Below, piece by piece: positions 1 to 8,843 of a stretch of DNA of 64,000 nucleotides (the stretch's first letter is position 1; the number at the start of each line of letters is the position of its first letter). The DNA is taken from assembly GCA_963822115.1 (NCBI GenBank), contig CAWGGM010000021.1:372001-436000 (forward strand), written 5' to 3'. The position numbers and the translations under genes were made by a program. This DNA is from CAWDXG01 sp963822115 (lineage in GTDB: Bacteria; Myxococcota_A; Polyangia; Polyangiales; Polyangiaceae). The notes beneath the pieces are model-generated. The model made no database searches. It was not told the origin of the DNA and worked only from the letters and a program-made list of their open reading frames with translations.

Positions 1-2
1 TC

Positions 3-2045
3 GTGAACGCGGCCGGTCAGGACGACGTGTACGTGGCCGCCGACGGAATCGGGGCCGCCATGCACGGCGATCGGGTGCGCATCACGGTCATCGCGCGCAC
101 CTCGCGCGGGGTGGAGGGGCGCATCGACGACATCCTGGAGCGGCGCAATCCCCGGGTCGCCGGGGTGCTGCGCCGCAAGGGCCGGAGCTTCTGGCTGGAG
201 CCCGACGACACCCGGGTGCGGGGGCCCATCGTGCTGGACGGGAGCGCGCGCGAGGGCAAGGACGGCGAGGCAGCGGTGGTGGCGATCACCCGCTTCCCGA
301 AATACGCCGACGAGAATCCGGAAGGCGAGCTGGTCGCGGTGCTGGGTCTGCCCGGCGACCCCAACGCGGAGGTCGCCAAGATCCTGGTGCGCGAACAGAT
401 CGTCGAGGAGCACCCGGAAGGTGCCGTGCGCGAGGCGGAAGCCATGGCGGCGCGCGTCCACCATCTGTCACTGGAGGGGCGCGTGGATCTGCGGGACGTG
501 CCGCTGCCGACCATCGACCCCGAAGACGCGCGCGATCACGACGACGCGGTGTGGGTCGAGCGAAACGGCGACGGCTACCGGGTCTGGGTCGCGATTGCGG
601 ACGTGAGCGAGTACGTGCAGCCCGGCTCGGAGCTCGATAACGAAGCGCTGTCGCGCGGCTGCACCATCTATCTGCCGGACCGCGCGCTGCCGATGTTGCC
701 GGCCGCGCTGGCGGCGGACCTGTGCTCGCTCTTGCCCGATCGCGATCGGCTGTGTCTGTGTGTGGTCGCGGACATGGACAAGCGCGGCAAGGTGTCGCGG
801 TTCGACGTCGTGGAAGGCGTGATGCGCTCGGCGGCGATGCTCACGTATGGCGGGGTCGCCCGCGCGCTCGGCTTCACCGACGCGCCGCCGAAGAGCGCGC
901 AGGCGGAAGGCTTCAAGCGCGATCTCAAGGTGATCGAGGAGCTGACCCGGAAGCTTAGACGCGCGCGCATGAAGCGCGGCGCGCTGGATCTCGATCTTCC
1001 GGAGCCCCGCGTGTACATCGACGCGCAGACGGGTGCGCCGGTCGACGTGCAGCGCCGCACCGAGGACCCGGGTATCAAGCGCGCCTACCACATGGTGGAG
1101 GAGCTGATGCTGCTGGCCAACGAGCTGGTGGCGGAATGGCTCAGTCAGCGGCGGGCACCCGCGATCTACCGCGTGCACGGCAAGCCCGACGAGCAGAAGC
1201 TCACGCGGCTCGGCGAGGTCGCCCACATGATGGGCGTCGAGTTCGATCTCGACGAGATGCTCCAGCCCAACGGCGTGTCGCAGTGGCTGAAACGCATCCA
1301 GGATCATCCGAAGAAGTTCGTGCTCGAGATGCTTCTGCTCCGCTCGCTGAAGCAGGCCGTGTACGACATCGTCAATATCGGACACTTCGGTCTGGCGTCG
1401 GACGCGTACCTGCACTTCACCTCGCCGATCCGCCGCTATCCGGACATCCAGGTGCACCGCGCGGTCAAGCATCTGCTGCGTGGCGGCAAGCCGGACACGA
1501 GCGCGGCGGGCATCGAGACGCTTCGCGCGAGCGCGACTGCATCCAGCGTTCGCGAGCGCGCCGCGATCCTTGTGGAACGCGAAGTGGTGGACCTGTATCG
1601 CACTCTGCTCATGCGCGACCGCATCGGCGACGTGTTCGAGGGCACGGTGACCGCCGTCGTGGGCAGCGGCATGTTCGTGACGCTCGATCATCCCTTCGTC
1701 GACGTGCTGGTGCGCTACGAGGCCATGGGCCCCGACTACTACCAGATGGGCGAGGACGAGATCAGCGCGGTGGGGCTGCGCTCCGGTGACAGCATCGCGA
1801 TCGGCGATCGCGTGGTGGTGGGCATCGAGGACATCGCGGTGCTGCGCCGCCAGGTGTACGCGCGGCGCATCCCGCCCAAGCGCGTGCTCGAGCAGAGCGA
1901 GGAGCGCACTCGTGGGCGCGGGCGGGGGCGATCGAAGGCCGGCCCGGACCGTCGCGCGCCGGCTCCCGCGCGCAAGGGGCGCGGCGGGAAGCAGCCAAAG
2001 ACGACGGACACGCGCCGCAAGAAGCCCCCGCGCCGCAAGCGCTAG
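3..2045 (+). CDS. rnr: Ribonuclease R (5' end cut by window edge)
   Basis: A 3'-to-5' exoribonuclease that degrades structured RNA. The visible 680 residues start inside a cold-shock/OB domain (about 1-130). The RNB catalytic domain follows, with the acidic cluster TIDPEDARDHDDAV at about 170-183 holding the metal-binding Asp residues, and HFTSPIRRYPD later in the domain. An S1 RNA-binding domain sits at about 540-620, and a very basic Lys/Arg/Pro-rich tail ends the protein. The family normally carries an extra N-terminal helical and OB region, so the true start lies upstream of base 1. The first codon in view (GTG) is probably internal. The identification is secure; only the start is missing. 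Confidence 0.95.
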   Translation: MNAAGQDDVYVAADGIGAAMHGDRVRITVIARTSRGVEGRIDDILERRNPRVAGVLRRKGRSFWLEPDDTRVRGPIVLDGSAREGKDGEAAVVAITRFPKYADENPEGELVAVLGLPGDPNAEVAKILVREQIVEEHPEGAVREAEAMAARVHHLSLEGRVDLRDVPLPTIDPEDARDHDDAVWVERNGDGYRVWVAIADVSEYVQPGSELDNEALSRGCTIYLPDRALPMLPAALAADLCSLLPDRDRLCLCVVADMDKRGKVSRFDVVEGVMRSAAMLTYGGVARALGFTDAPPKSAQAEGFKRDLKVIEELTRKLRRARMKRGALDLDLPEPRVYIDAQTGAPVDVQRRTEDPGIKRAYHMVEELMLLANELVAEWLSQRRAPAIYRVHGKPDEQKLTRLGEVAHMMGVEFDLDEMLQPNGVSQWLKRIQDHPKKFVLEMLLLRSLKQAVYDIVNIGHFGLASDAYLHFTSPIRRYPDIQVHRAVKHLLRGGKPDTSAAGIETLRASATASSVRERAAILVEREVVDLYRTLLMRDRIGDVFEGTVTAVVGSGMFVTLDHPFVDVLVRYEAMGPDYYQMGEDEISAVGLRSGDSIAIGDRVVVGIEDIAVLRRQVYARRIPPKRVLEQSEERTRGRGRGRSKAGPDRRAPAPARKGRGGKQPKTTDTRRKKPPRRKR

Positions 2046-2076
2046 GCGAGCGCAGCGAGGCGCGTGAGGGGGGCGC

Positions 2077-2093
2077 GGGGGGCCAAGCCCCCC
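2077..2093. terminator. GC-only stem-loop between rnr and serS
   Basis: A perfect inverted repeat, GGGGGGC then CAA then GCCCCCC, lies 31 bases after the rnr stop and 96 bases beyond the end of the convergent serS gene. It could end transcription from either side. No T-tract follows on either strand, so it is not a textbook Rho-independent terminator. It may be a GC-rich intergenic hairpin with another role. Confidence 0.4.
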
Positions 2094-2189
2094 GGGAGGA
2101 ATATGGGTGGGGGTGGGCAGGCGGGACACAAACCATCCACCCCGCACAGTTGGCGCTACGCCGGACCACGCCGCAGCGCCGCGCGGCGT

Positions 2190-3494
2190 CTATCCGGCCA
2201 CGACGCGGTCCGTGCCCATGAACGCCCGGAGCGGCTCCGGAATCGTGACGCTGCCGTCCTCGTGCTGGAACTGCTCGAGGATCGCGACCAGCGTGCGGCC
2301 GATGGCGAGGCCCGAACCGTTCAGCGTGTGTACCAGGCGCGGTTTGCCCTTGGCTTCCTTGCGGTAGCGGATCCTGGCGCGGCGCGCCTGGAAGTCGCCG
2401 AAGCACGAGCAGCTGGAGATCTCGCGGTAGGCTTCCTGCGAGGGCAGCCACACCTCGAGATCGTAGGTCTTCATCGAGGCGAACCCGAGGTCTGCCGTGC
2501 ACAGCTCCACCACGCGGTAGTGCAGCCCGAGGCGCTTGAGCACTTCCTCGGCGTGGCTCGTGAGCAGCTCCAGCTGATCGAGCGATGACTCGGGCTCGGC
2601 GAAGCGCACCAGCTCCACCTTGTCGAACTGGTGCTGGCGGATCAGTCCGCGCACGTCTTTGCCGTACGATCCGGCTTCGCTGCGGAAGCAGGGCGTGTAC
2701 GCCGTGTACGCGATGGGCAACTTCGCGCCGTCGAGGATCTCCTCGGCGTGCAGGTTCGTGACCGGCACCTCCGCCGTCGGGATCAGGTACAGCGGGCTCG
2801 GGTCGTCCTCGCCGCTGCGCCGCGTCTTGAACAGGTCCTCTTCGAACTTCGGCAGCTGCGAAGTGCCGCGCAGGGCTTCGGCCTTGACCAGATACGGCGG
2901 GTACACTTCCTTGTAGCCGTGCTCGCGCGTGTGCAGGTCGAGCATGAAGGTGATCAGCGCGCGCTCCAGCCGCGCGCCCATTCCCCATAGAACGGCGAAG
3001 CGCGCGCCCGAGAGCTTTGCCGCGCGCTCGAAGTCGAGGATGCCCAGCGCGGAGCCGATGTCCCAGTGTGCCTGTGGCTTGAAGTCGAAGCTGGGCTTGT
3101 CTCCCCAGGTGCGGACCACCGGATTGTCCGCTTCGCCTTTGCCGTCCGGCGACGAGGCATGCGGCATGTTCGGCACGCCGAGCAGGCGTTCCTCCATCTC
3201 GGCCTCGACGGCGGCAAGCTTCGACTCCAGCGCCTTGACCTGGCCGGAGAGCGTCTTCAGCTCGTCGCGGCGGGCTTCGAAAGCGGCCTTGTCGCCGCCT
3301 TTGGCGAGCTTGCTCATCTCCTGGTTGGCGGCGTTGCGTCGCGCCTGGAGCTCTTCGGTCTGGGCGATCAGCTCGCGCCGGCGCGCGGCGATCTCGACGA
3401 TGGGGTCGATCGCTGCTGCCGCTTCGGCGGAGCGGCGTCCCAGTGCGGCGCGGACCTCGTCGATGTGATCGGTGACGTAGCGGGCGTCCAGCAT
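2190..3494 (-). CDS. serS: Seryl-tRNA synthetase
   Basis: Charges tRNA-Ser with serine in the cytoplasm. The protein has 434 residues, the normal family length. The N-terminal 100 or so residues form the coiled-coil tRNA-binding arm, rich in Lys/Glu/Ala. The class II catalytic core carries the TAEVPVTNLHAEEIL segment, the motif 2 region CFRSEAGSYGKDVRGLIRQHQF, and the late motif 3 region ending NGSGLAIGRTLVAILE. I chose ATG 3494 over a longer upstream frame because GGAGGAACC stands directly in front of it and homologues start with MLDxRxV. It converges on rnr. Confidence 0.97.
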   Translation of the reverse strand: MLDARYVTDHIDEVRAALGRRSAEAAAAIDPIVEIAARRRELIAQTEELQARRNAANQEMSKLAKGGDKAAFEARRDELKTLSGQVKALESKLAAVEAEMEERLLGVPNMPHASSPDGKGEADNPVVRTWGDKPSFDFKPQAHWDIGSALGILDFERAAKLSGARFAVLWGMGARLERALITFMLDLHTREHGYKEVYPPYLVKAEALRGTSQLPKFEEDLFKTRRSGEDDPSPLYLIPTAEVPVTNLHAEEILDGAKLPIAYTAYTPCFRSEAGSYGKDVRGLIRQHQFDKVELVRFAEPESSLDQLELLTSHAEEVLKRLGLHYRVVELCTADLGFASMKTYDLEVWLPSQEAYREISSCSCFGDFQARRARIRYRKEAKGKPRLVHTLNGSGLAIGRTLVAILEQFQHEDGSVTIPEPLRAFMGTDRVVAG

Positions 3495-3576
3495 GGTTCC
3501 TCCGTGAGCGCAGGCTATTAGCGCGATGTCTGCAAAGCGTCGACCGCGCGCGGGAACGCGGAGTCGGTGCGCGAGC

Positions 3577-4116
3577 TCAGAAGCCGACGCCGATGCCGAT
3601 CCCCACGGACGGAGTGGGGCGGCTCGCATACGACTGCACGAGCAGGATATGGGTGACGAGCGTGCACGTGCGCATCTGCGGGCCGTTGCAGCCGTGCCAC
3701 ACGCCGGCGTTCTCGCGGTCGCCGTCGGTGCTGAAGCGCACGACCTGGCCGTTGGGCAGGATGGAGAGCCACGCAGTTGCCGACCCGGGCGGAGCTGCGT
3801 TTGTCACGCCAACGCGCCCGAGCAGGCGGTTGTCGGTGCCGGCCACGTAGCCGTCGGGCAGCAGGATGGCGACCGGGTCGTAGTTGTCGTCGGTAACGCG
3901 TCCAGCGCGGTCGACGAACAACACCAGGTCGCCGTTCTCGAACACCTGACCGTTGGCCTTGATGTCGATCTTGTCGCCGTTCGCGCGGTCCCAGTGCGCC
4001 GGTGCAATGAGCAGTGGCGCGCCGCCTTGCTGCCAGCGCGGCGGTGGGGTCGCGGAACAGCCCGTGACCACGGAGGCCAGGAGGGCCAGCAGCAGGGCCA
4101 GGGCTAGCGATCGCAT
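3577..4116 (-). CDS. Hypothetical lipoprotein
   Basis: I do not recognise this family. From ATG 4116 it encodes 179 residues with a classic lipoprotein signal: MRSLALALLLALLASVV followed by the lipobox TGC, so the mature protein would start at about Cys19. The mature part is a single compact domain rich in Gly, Asp and Val, with two Cys late in the chain (CNGPQMRTC) that could pair, and a Gly/Ile-rich end. A start 60 bases upstream is possible, but it would bury the signal peptide. It lies 82 bases upstream of the serS start, on the same strand, and diverges from the cytochrome gene. Confidence 0.75.
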   Translation of the reverse strand: MRSLALALLLALLASVVTGCSATPPPRWQQGGAPLLIAPAHWDRANGDKIDIKANGQVFENGDLVLFVDRAGRVTDDNYDPVAILLPDGYVAGTDNRLLGRVGVTNAAPPGSATAWLSILPNGQVVRFSTDGDRENAGVWHGCNGPQMRTCTLVTHILLVQSYASRPTPSVGIGIGVGF

Positions 4117-4223
4117 GGCTGGAGGATAGCCCGCCCAGACGCTGGAGGCTGGTGTTCCGCGGCCCGGATTTGACATCTGCGGGGTGCCTGCCCCAGATGA
4201 CAGCCGCGAAAAGGAGCAAAGGC

Positions 4224-4679
4224 ATGGATCTTGGTCGAGTAGACGCCCTCAGGGCCGGCTGGCTCGCGCTGGTGGCGGGTCTGGCGGTTGCCGGGTGTGC
4301 GGGCGGAGTCGGCGCCTCGGGCGCCCAGCTCGCTTCGGCACAGCAGGCGGCGCCACAGGGCGCGGATGTGTACGCAAGCCAGTGTTCGGACTGTCACGGC
4401 AAGGACGGTGGGGGCGGGCCACACGCTCCGCCGCTGATGGGCCCCAAAGGCCTGCCGCTGCACGGCCACGACGGTGACACCGGGCCTTTCGCTACCGGCG
4501 AGGATGTCTTCGAGTACGTGAAGGCGAAGATGCCGCTGCCGAAGAGCCACGCGGGAACCCTGAGCGACGCGCAGTACTGGGCCGTCACGAGCTACATTCT
4601 GGCTGGAAAGGGTGTGAAGCTCCCCAAGGGTGGGGTCACGCCGGACAACGCCGCCAGCATCGTGGCAAACCCGCACTAG
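4224..4679 (+). CDS. Mono-haem c-type cytochrome lipoprotein
   Basis: A small periplasmic electron carrier. It has 151 residues. An N-terminal hydrophobic stretch ends in the lipobox LAVAGC, so it is probably anchored by a lipid. One haem-attachment motif CSDCH lies about 25 residues after the mature N-terminal region, followed by a Gly-rich loop. A later Met in KAKMPLP is the likely sixth ligand, in the usual class I order. AAGGAG lies 8 bases before ATG 4224, which decides the start. There is no adjacent oxidase or dehydrogenase to name a partner. Confidence 0.87.
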   Translation: MDLGRVDALRAGWLALVAGLAVAGCAGGVGASGAQLASAQQAAPQGADVYASQCSDCHGKDGGGGPHAPPLMGPKGLPLHGHDGDTGPFATGEDVFEYVKAKMPLPKSHAGTLSDAQYWAVTSYILAGKGVKLPKGGVTPDNAASIVANPH

Positions 4680-4740
4680 ACGCGGGTTTCTTGGCCGTTC
4701 GGCTGGACGGCGGATACGGGATCGGTGGAGGCACCGATCC

Positions 4741-5502
4741 GTGGAACATCGCCGCACGGCTTCAGCCGAGTTTCCGAACGACAATCCGGATCTGCACGAG
4801 GGGGCGCTCTGGATCGTGAGTCGACCCTGCGCTCCGGCGCGGGTCCTGGTCCCGCGCCCGCCCAGCGAACCGCCGTTCGAGCCCGCCGAGTTCGACCTGC
4901 CGGGTCCGGCCGACGACGGAACGCTCGATATCGACATCGACGTGGAGCTGCCCGACGACGCGGCGCAGCTCGAGGCGGCCGAGCCGCTGGTCGAACTGGC
5001 GTCTAGCGAGTCCGCTCCTGCGGAGCCCGCGCCCGTCGCGCCCGCGGTGGAGCCTGCGCCGGAGGCCGATGCGGCGGACGAGAGCCAGGTCGCGGAGGAC
5101 CTCTTCGGGGTGTTCGTCGGCGCTCTGGTCCGGGTGGCGATGGACGCGGGAGCGTCCCGCATCGCCGCCAGGCTGCCCGGCTTCCTTGAAGAAGGGGCGA
5201 TGTCGAGCGAAGGGCTCGCGCCGGAAGTGGTGGAAGCACTGGGCAACCGTGGCTTCGCCGAGCTCGGCGGCAGTGCTCTGCGCGCGAGCCCGGCCTGCGC
5301 CGCGACGTGCAGCGCATGGCGTCAGGTGCTCAGCGGCGCGAGCGACGACCTTTCCGCGTGTGGCACCAGCACGCTCGACGGCTGGGCCGCCGAGCTGCTC
5401 GCCGCCGCGCTCGGCGCGCCGCCCGACGCCGTCAAGAAGTTGCGCCGCGAGCTGCGTCGGCTTGGCGTCGCCGCGTTCGGCATCATCGCGCAGGCGGCGT
5501 AG
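4741..5502 (+). CDS. Hypothetical acidic/Pro-Ala-rich protein
   Basis: Family not recognised. GTG 4741 is preferred because GGTGGAGG stands 9-10 bases before it and sequence upstream of it looks non-coding (Arg-rich). The 253 residues split into an acidic, Pro/Ala-rich first half, including DGTLDIDIDVELPDD, and a helical second half from about residue 115. The second half has several Cys (ACAATCSAW) and ends in a basic Lys/Arg helix. No signal peptide or membrane segment is visible, so it is probably cytoplasmic. It converges on the methyltransferase gene, with only 6 bases between the stops. Confidence 0.65.
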   Translation: MEHRRTASAEFPNDNPDLHEGALWIVSRPCAPARVLVPRPPSEPPFEPAEFDLPGPADDGTLDIDIDVELPDDAAQLEAAEPLVELASSESAPAEPAPVAPAVEPAPEADAADESQVAEDLFGVFVGALVRVAMDAGASRIAARLPGFLEEGAMSSEGLAPEVVEALGNRGFAELGGSALRASPACAATCSAWRQVLSGASDDLSACGTSTLDGWAAELLAAALGAPPDAVKKLRRELRRLGVAAFGIIAQAA

Positions 5503-5508
5503 CGCGGC

Positions 5509-6735
5509 TCACGCCTTTCGCGCTGTCACGCAGTATTCGTACAGCTCGCGCTTCGAGGTGCGCTTGCGCAACACCTCGATGTCCACGTCCACCAGCCCCG
5601 CTCGTTCGAACAGCGTGGCGAACAGCTGCTCGGCGGGCAGGAGCGTGTCGTAGAACTTGGAGTTCCCGACGATGTACGCGAGCGTGCCGCCTCGCGAGAG
5701 CCGCGGCACCATGCTGCCGACGTGTTCTGCCATATCCGCGAAATAGCGACGGACATAGGCTGCGAGCAGCGGGCTCTGCCTGGCGATCTCGTCCGCGATG
5801 CCGCTCAGTTCCGGCAGCTCGGCGCTTCGGGGTTTTGGTTTCCATGTAGAAAGACGGCTGGTGGCTGCGCCCCAGGTTCCGCCGATCGCCTGCCAGTCGA
5901 GCTCACCCGCGCTCTTCCGGTCCTCGAGGTAGCCGAGCCAGTACATGTACGGCCTGAGCTCGCGGATGTAGCTCATGCGGTTCGGATACGGGGGTGAGGT
6001 GATGATCGCGCCGTAGCGCCGGCGTGCCAGGGTCTTGTCAAGCCGTCGCGAATCGCCCAGCACGACGCGGCGGCGCGCTCCCCCGAGCGACCGCGCTGCT
6101 GCCGGCAGGATCGACTCGAGCGCGCGCTCGAGCGCTGCCGCGACGCGCTTCTGCCCGCCGGCGAGGGCGCCGCCTTGCTTGAACGACATGGACTGGTGCC
6201 CGAAGCTGACGTTCGCGCAATCGATGAGCGCTCGGCAGAAGGCGACCTGGGCGAGGTCGCGCGCGCGCGGCGTCGGCTTATCTTCGCGGAGGACCGAAAA
6301 CGCCCGGCCCAGCGCACCCAGGGTCCCGGCGTCCCACCAGCGCTCGATGTGGTACAGCGGCGGCAGCCACGGGTGCGCCGGACTGCGCGCCCGCGCGGCG
6401 CGGCACATCGCGCCTACCACACGGCGCGCCTCGTCGCGTGCGGCTTCGGGATAGCGCGCGAGCTTGGCTTTCGCGAGCCAGACCAGAAACGGATTGAGGT
6501 CGACCGCATCGCCGGCGAGCCCCTGTTCGGCGCACGCCAGCACCGTGGTGCCCGTCCCTGAAAATGGGTCGAGTACCGGCGTCCGGGCTGGATCGAGCCC
6601 GGCCAGGCGCTCCCGCACCAGGTGTACCGAGTACGCCGGGGTCAGGCGCAGCCAGCCGTGGCGGCTGTCGCGGACGTTGCCCTGGAAGGTGAAGCGCCGA
6701 CGGGCGCCGAGCGGCACGCTGCCGTCAGGAGGCAC
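5509..6735 (-). CDS. Orphan SAM-dependent DNA methyltransferase
   Basis: A predicted DNA methyltransferase of 408 residues. The SAM-binding motif DPFSGTGTT is at about 56-64, and the catalytic motif IV, TSPPYPNR, is at about 246-253. The SPPY form is usual in N4-cytosine and some N6-adenine enzymes. With the SAM motif first, the region between the two motifs (about 65-245) could hold target recognition. There is no restriction endonuclease or specificity subunit nearby, so it is an orphan enzyme, possibly regulatory. The start is GTG 6735. An in-frame GTG 18 bases further in is an alternative. Confidence 0.83.
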   Translation of the reverse strand: MPPDGSVPLGARRRFTFQGNVRDSRHGWLRLTPAYSVHLVRERLAGLDPARTPVLDPFSGTGTTVLACAEQGLAGDAVDLNPFLVWLAKAKLARYPEAARDEARRVVGAMCRAARARSPAHPWLPPLYHIERWWDAGTLGALGRAFSVLREDKPTPRARDLAQVAFCRALIDCANVSFGHQSMSFKQGGALAGGQKRVAAALERALESILPAAARSLGGARRRVVLGDSRRLDKTLARRRYGAIITSPPYPNRMSYIRELRPYMYWLGYLEDRKSAGELDWQAIGGTWGAATSRLSTWKPKPRSAELPELSGIADEIARQSPLLAAYVRRYFADMAEHVGSMVPRLSRGGTLAYIVGNSKFYDTLLPAEQLFATLFERAGLVDVDIEVLRKRTSKRELYEYCVTARKA

Positions 6736-6736
6736 G

Positions 6737-6832
6737 CTAGCGCTTTCCCAGCAGCCTCAAGATGCAGAAGGCGGTGACGGCGATGACCGCGCCCCACGTA
6801 CCGAGCATCATGACCCATCCGCCGGTCGTCAT
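6737..6832 (-). CDS. MetS-like small subunit of an NSS amino-acid transporter
   Basis: A 31-residue protein. It starts with MTTGGWVMM, continues as one hydrophobic helix and ends in basic GKR. This matches the MetS-type subunit of bacterial NSS transporters (MetPS), where a roughly 30-60 residue single-span peptide of the form MTTGAxxMM sits directly after the large subunit. Here its ATG overlaps the stop of the transporter gene (ATGA), so translation is probably coupled. Assignment rests on this start motif, the membrane helix and the position. The protein is too short for ordinary gene callers. Confidence 0.8.
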   Translation of the reverse strand: MTTGGWVMMLGTWGAVIAVTAFCILRLLGKR

Positions 6833-8730
6833 GTGGCCTCCTCTTCTTCTAGCTTCACGCTACCGACGTCGGCCACTTCGCCGTCGAGTTCCTTCTCTTC
6901 ACGGTTCTTCCAGATGACGCCCACCATGATCACGAACAGCGCGATGATGCCCAGGATCAACCCGCGAGCGAGCCAGATGTAGGGCGTCGTGTAGAGGCCC
7001 TCGATCACCATCTGGCAGTGCCCTGCTGCCGGGTCGCCGTCCTTGTCGAGGTAGTGGAAGCGCTGCAGCTGGAACATGCGCTGGAGCTTTTCCGCTGGCA
7101 TCGCCTTGACGAACAACGGGTCGCCGTCGAGGTTCTCGATCTTGACGTTGCCCTTCGCGTCGACCGTGATGGTTGCCCACGCCTTGAGGTCCCGCCCGGC
7201 GTTGGTGATCGCCGCCATCAGCTGGCTCTCGGCCGCGGCGTGGGCCTTCTTGTTCTTGGCGGTTGCCCCGGCCGAGGAGAAGTCGCCGGTGTACGTGGAC
7301 TCGTTCAGGATGGAAGTGACGAGCTTCGGCTTCGGCGTGAGCTTGTTGGCGACAATGACATCCTTGTAGACCCACCCGCCTAGTATCAACATCAGCGCGA
7401 TGGGCGTGACGTAGCGCATCAGGAAGCGGAAGACGCGCGGCACCTTCATCAGCGCGCCGCGGTGCAGTTCCTGCCAGCCCTTGCCGATGCCGAATACCCA
7501 GGAGAACAGCACGGCCTCGACTGCGCTGAACAACACCAGTCCCAACGTCCCTGCCCAGAAGTCGAGCTCGTCGAGGAAGCCGTACTTCAGGAAGAAGACG
7601 ACCGGGATGCTGCCGAGCAGCCAGAACATGCCCACCAGCGCCGCCGACACACCGCGGCTCAGCTTGGCTTCGTCCTGGAAGAACGCCATCACCGGCTGGC
7701 AGATGCCGACCGACGAAGTGAACGCCGCGAAGAACAGCAGTAAAAACCAGATCGTGCCGAAGATGTGCGCCGAGCCGGTGGAACGCAGGATCTCCGGCAT
7801 GCTCACCATGCCGATGTCGAACGTGCCTTTGGACGCGACCGTCGGAATCGCCGCTGCGCCGAAGAACACCGCGGCGGCGGGAATGGCGATCATGCTGCCG
7901 AAGATGATCTCGACGAACTCGTTGGTGGCCGCGGTGGTGAGTCCGCTGACGGCGATGTCGTCGTCCTTGCCGACGTAGCTCGCGTAGCACTCCAGCGCGC
8001 CGAAGCCGATGCTGAGCGTGAAGAAGATCTGCCCTGCGGCTGCCAGCCAGACGTCGGGCTTGAGCAGGGCTGAGAAGTCCGGGTTCCACAGGAAACCGAG
8101 CCCCTGTTCGACCGTGCCCTTGTGTGCCGGCAGCGTGAAGATGCGGATGCACATCAGCAGGCAGAACACGAGCAGCATCGGCATCGCGATCTTCGCGAGC
8201 ACCTCGATGCCGCCGGCGACGCCGCGGTACAGCACCCACACGTTGAGCGCGACGGTGATGAGCAGGAAGCCGAACGCGACACTGACCGACGAGAAGTAGT
8301 TGCCGCTCGACATGACGCCCTGGAACTCGTACAGGAACGTCGTCAGGTGCGCGTGGTCGTAGCTGCCGTGGAACGAGAACCACGCGTAGCCGAGGCACCA
8401 GGCTTCGAGGTACGTGTAGTAGAAGCAGAAGACGAGGGGGATCGCGACGCCGAGCGCGCCGATGTACTTGGCGCCCTTCCACTTCGTCATCTTGTCGAAG
8501 ATGCCGGGGGTGGTGCCGTGTCCGTGTCGCCCGCCGAGTCGCCCGATCGTCCAGGCGATCCACATCATCGGCAGGCCGAAGAGCACCAGCGAGATGAGGT
8601 ACGGCAGGATGAACGCGCCGCCGCCGTTCTTCGCGGCCTGACCCGGGAATCGGAGCAGGTTTCCGATGCCGACTGCGTTACCGGCAGCTGCCAGTATCAG
8701 CCCAAAGCGCGATTTCCAGGACTCCCGCAT
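6829..8730 (-). CDS. Sodium-dependent NSS-family amino-acid transporter with an extra soluble insert
   Basis: A LeuT-fold Na+/amino-acid symporter of the inner membrane. From ATG 8730 it has 633 residues. The family N-terminus, AGNAVGIGNLLRFP, forms the Na+ and substrate site in TM1. About twelve membrane helices follow. It is unusual in carrying about 125 hydrophilic residues (about 457-580) before the last helix, where most bacterial members have a short loop. The C-terminal tail is acidic (ending EEEEAT). GTG 8754 would add eight residues. The overlapping MetS-like gene suggests a two-component importer such as MetPS. The substrate cannot be read from the sequence. Confidence 0.92.
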   Translation of the reverse strand: MRESWKSRFGLILAAAGNAVGIGNLLRFPGQAAKNGGGAFILPYLISLVLFGLPMMWIAWTIGRLGGRHGHGTTPGIFDKMTKWKGAKYIGALGVAIPLVFCFYYTYLEAWCLGYAWFSFHGSYDHAHLTTFLYEFQGVMSSGNYFSSVSVAFGFLLITVALNVWVLYRGVAGGIEVLAKIAMPMLLVFCLLMCIRIFTLPAHKGTVEQGLGFLWNPDFSALLKPDVWLAAAGQIFFTLSIGFGALECYASYVGKDDDIAVSGLTTAATNEFVEIIFGSMIAIPAAAVFFGAAAIPTVASKGTFDIGMVSMPEILRSTGSAHIFGTIWFLLLFFAAFTSSVGICQPVMAFFQDEAKLSRGVSAALVGMFWLLGSIPVVFFLKYGFLDELDFWAGTLGLVLFSAVEAVLFSWVFGIGKGWQELHRGALMKVPRVFRFLMRYVTPIALMLILGGWVYKDVIVANKLTPKPKLVTSILNESTYTGDFSSAGATAKNKKAHAAAESQLMAAITNAGRDLKAWATITVDAKGNVKIENLDGDPLFVKAMPAEKLQRMFQLQRFHYLDKDGDPAAGHCQMVIEGLYTTPYIWLARGLILGIIALFVIMVGVIWKNREEKELDGEVADVGSVKLEEEEAT

Positions 8731-8843
8731 TCCTGATTCCGTTTCTCCCCGCACGAGCCGTGTGCAGCTACCCGGACTTTCCTATCCGTGCGGCCTTCTC
8801 CAGGTCAAGCGCCGCGAGCGGGGCGGTAGCTGTCGGGCGCGAG

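Noticed and set aside
2064..2588. A 174-codon plus-strand frame between rnr and serS
   Set aside because: Most of it is antisense to serS. It contains a GC-only hairpin and shows no ribosome-binding site or domain.
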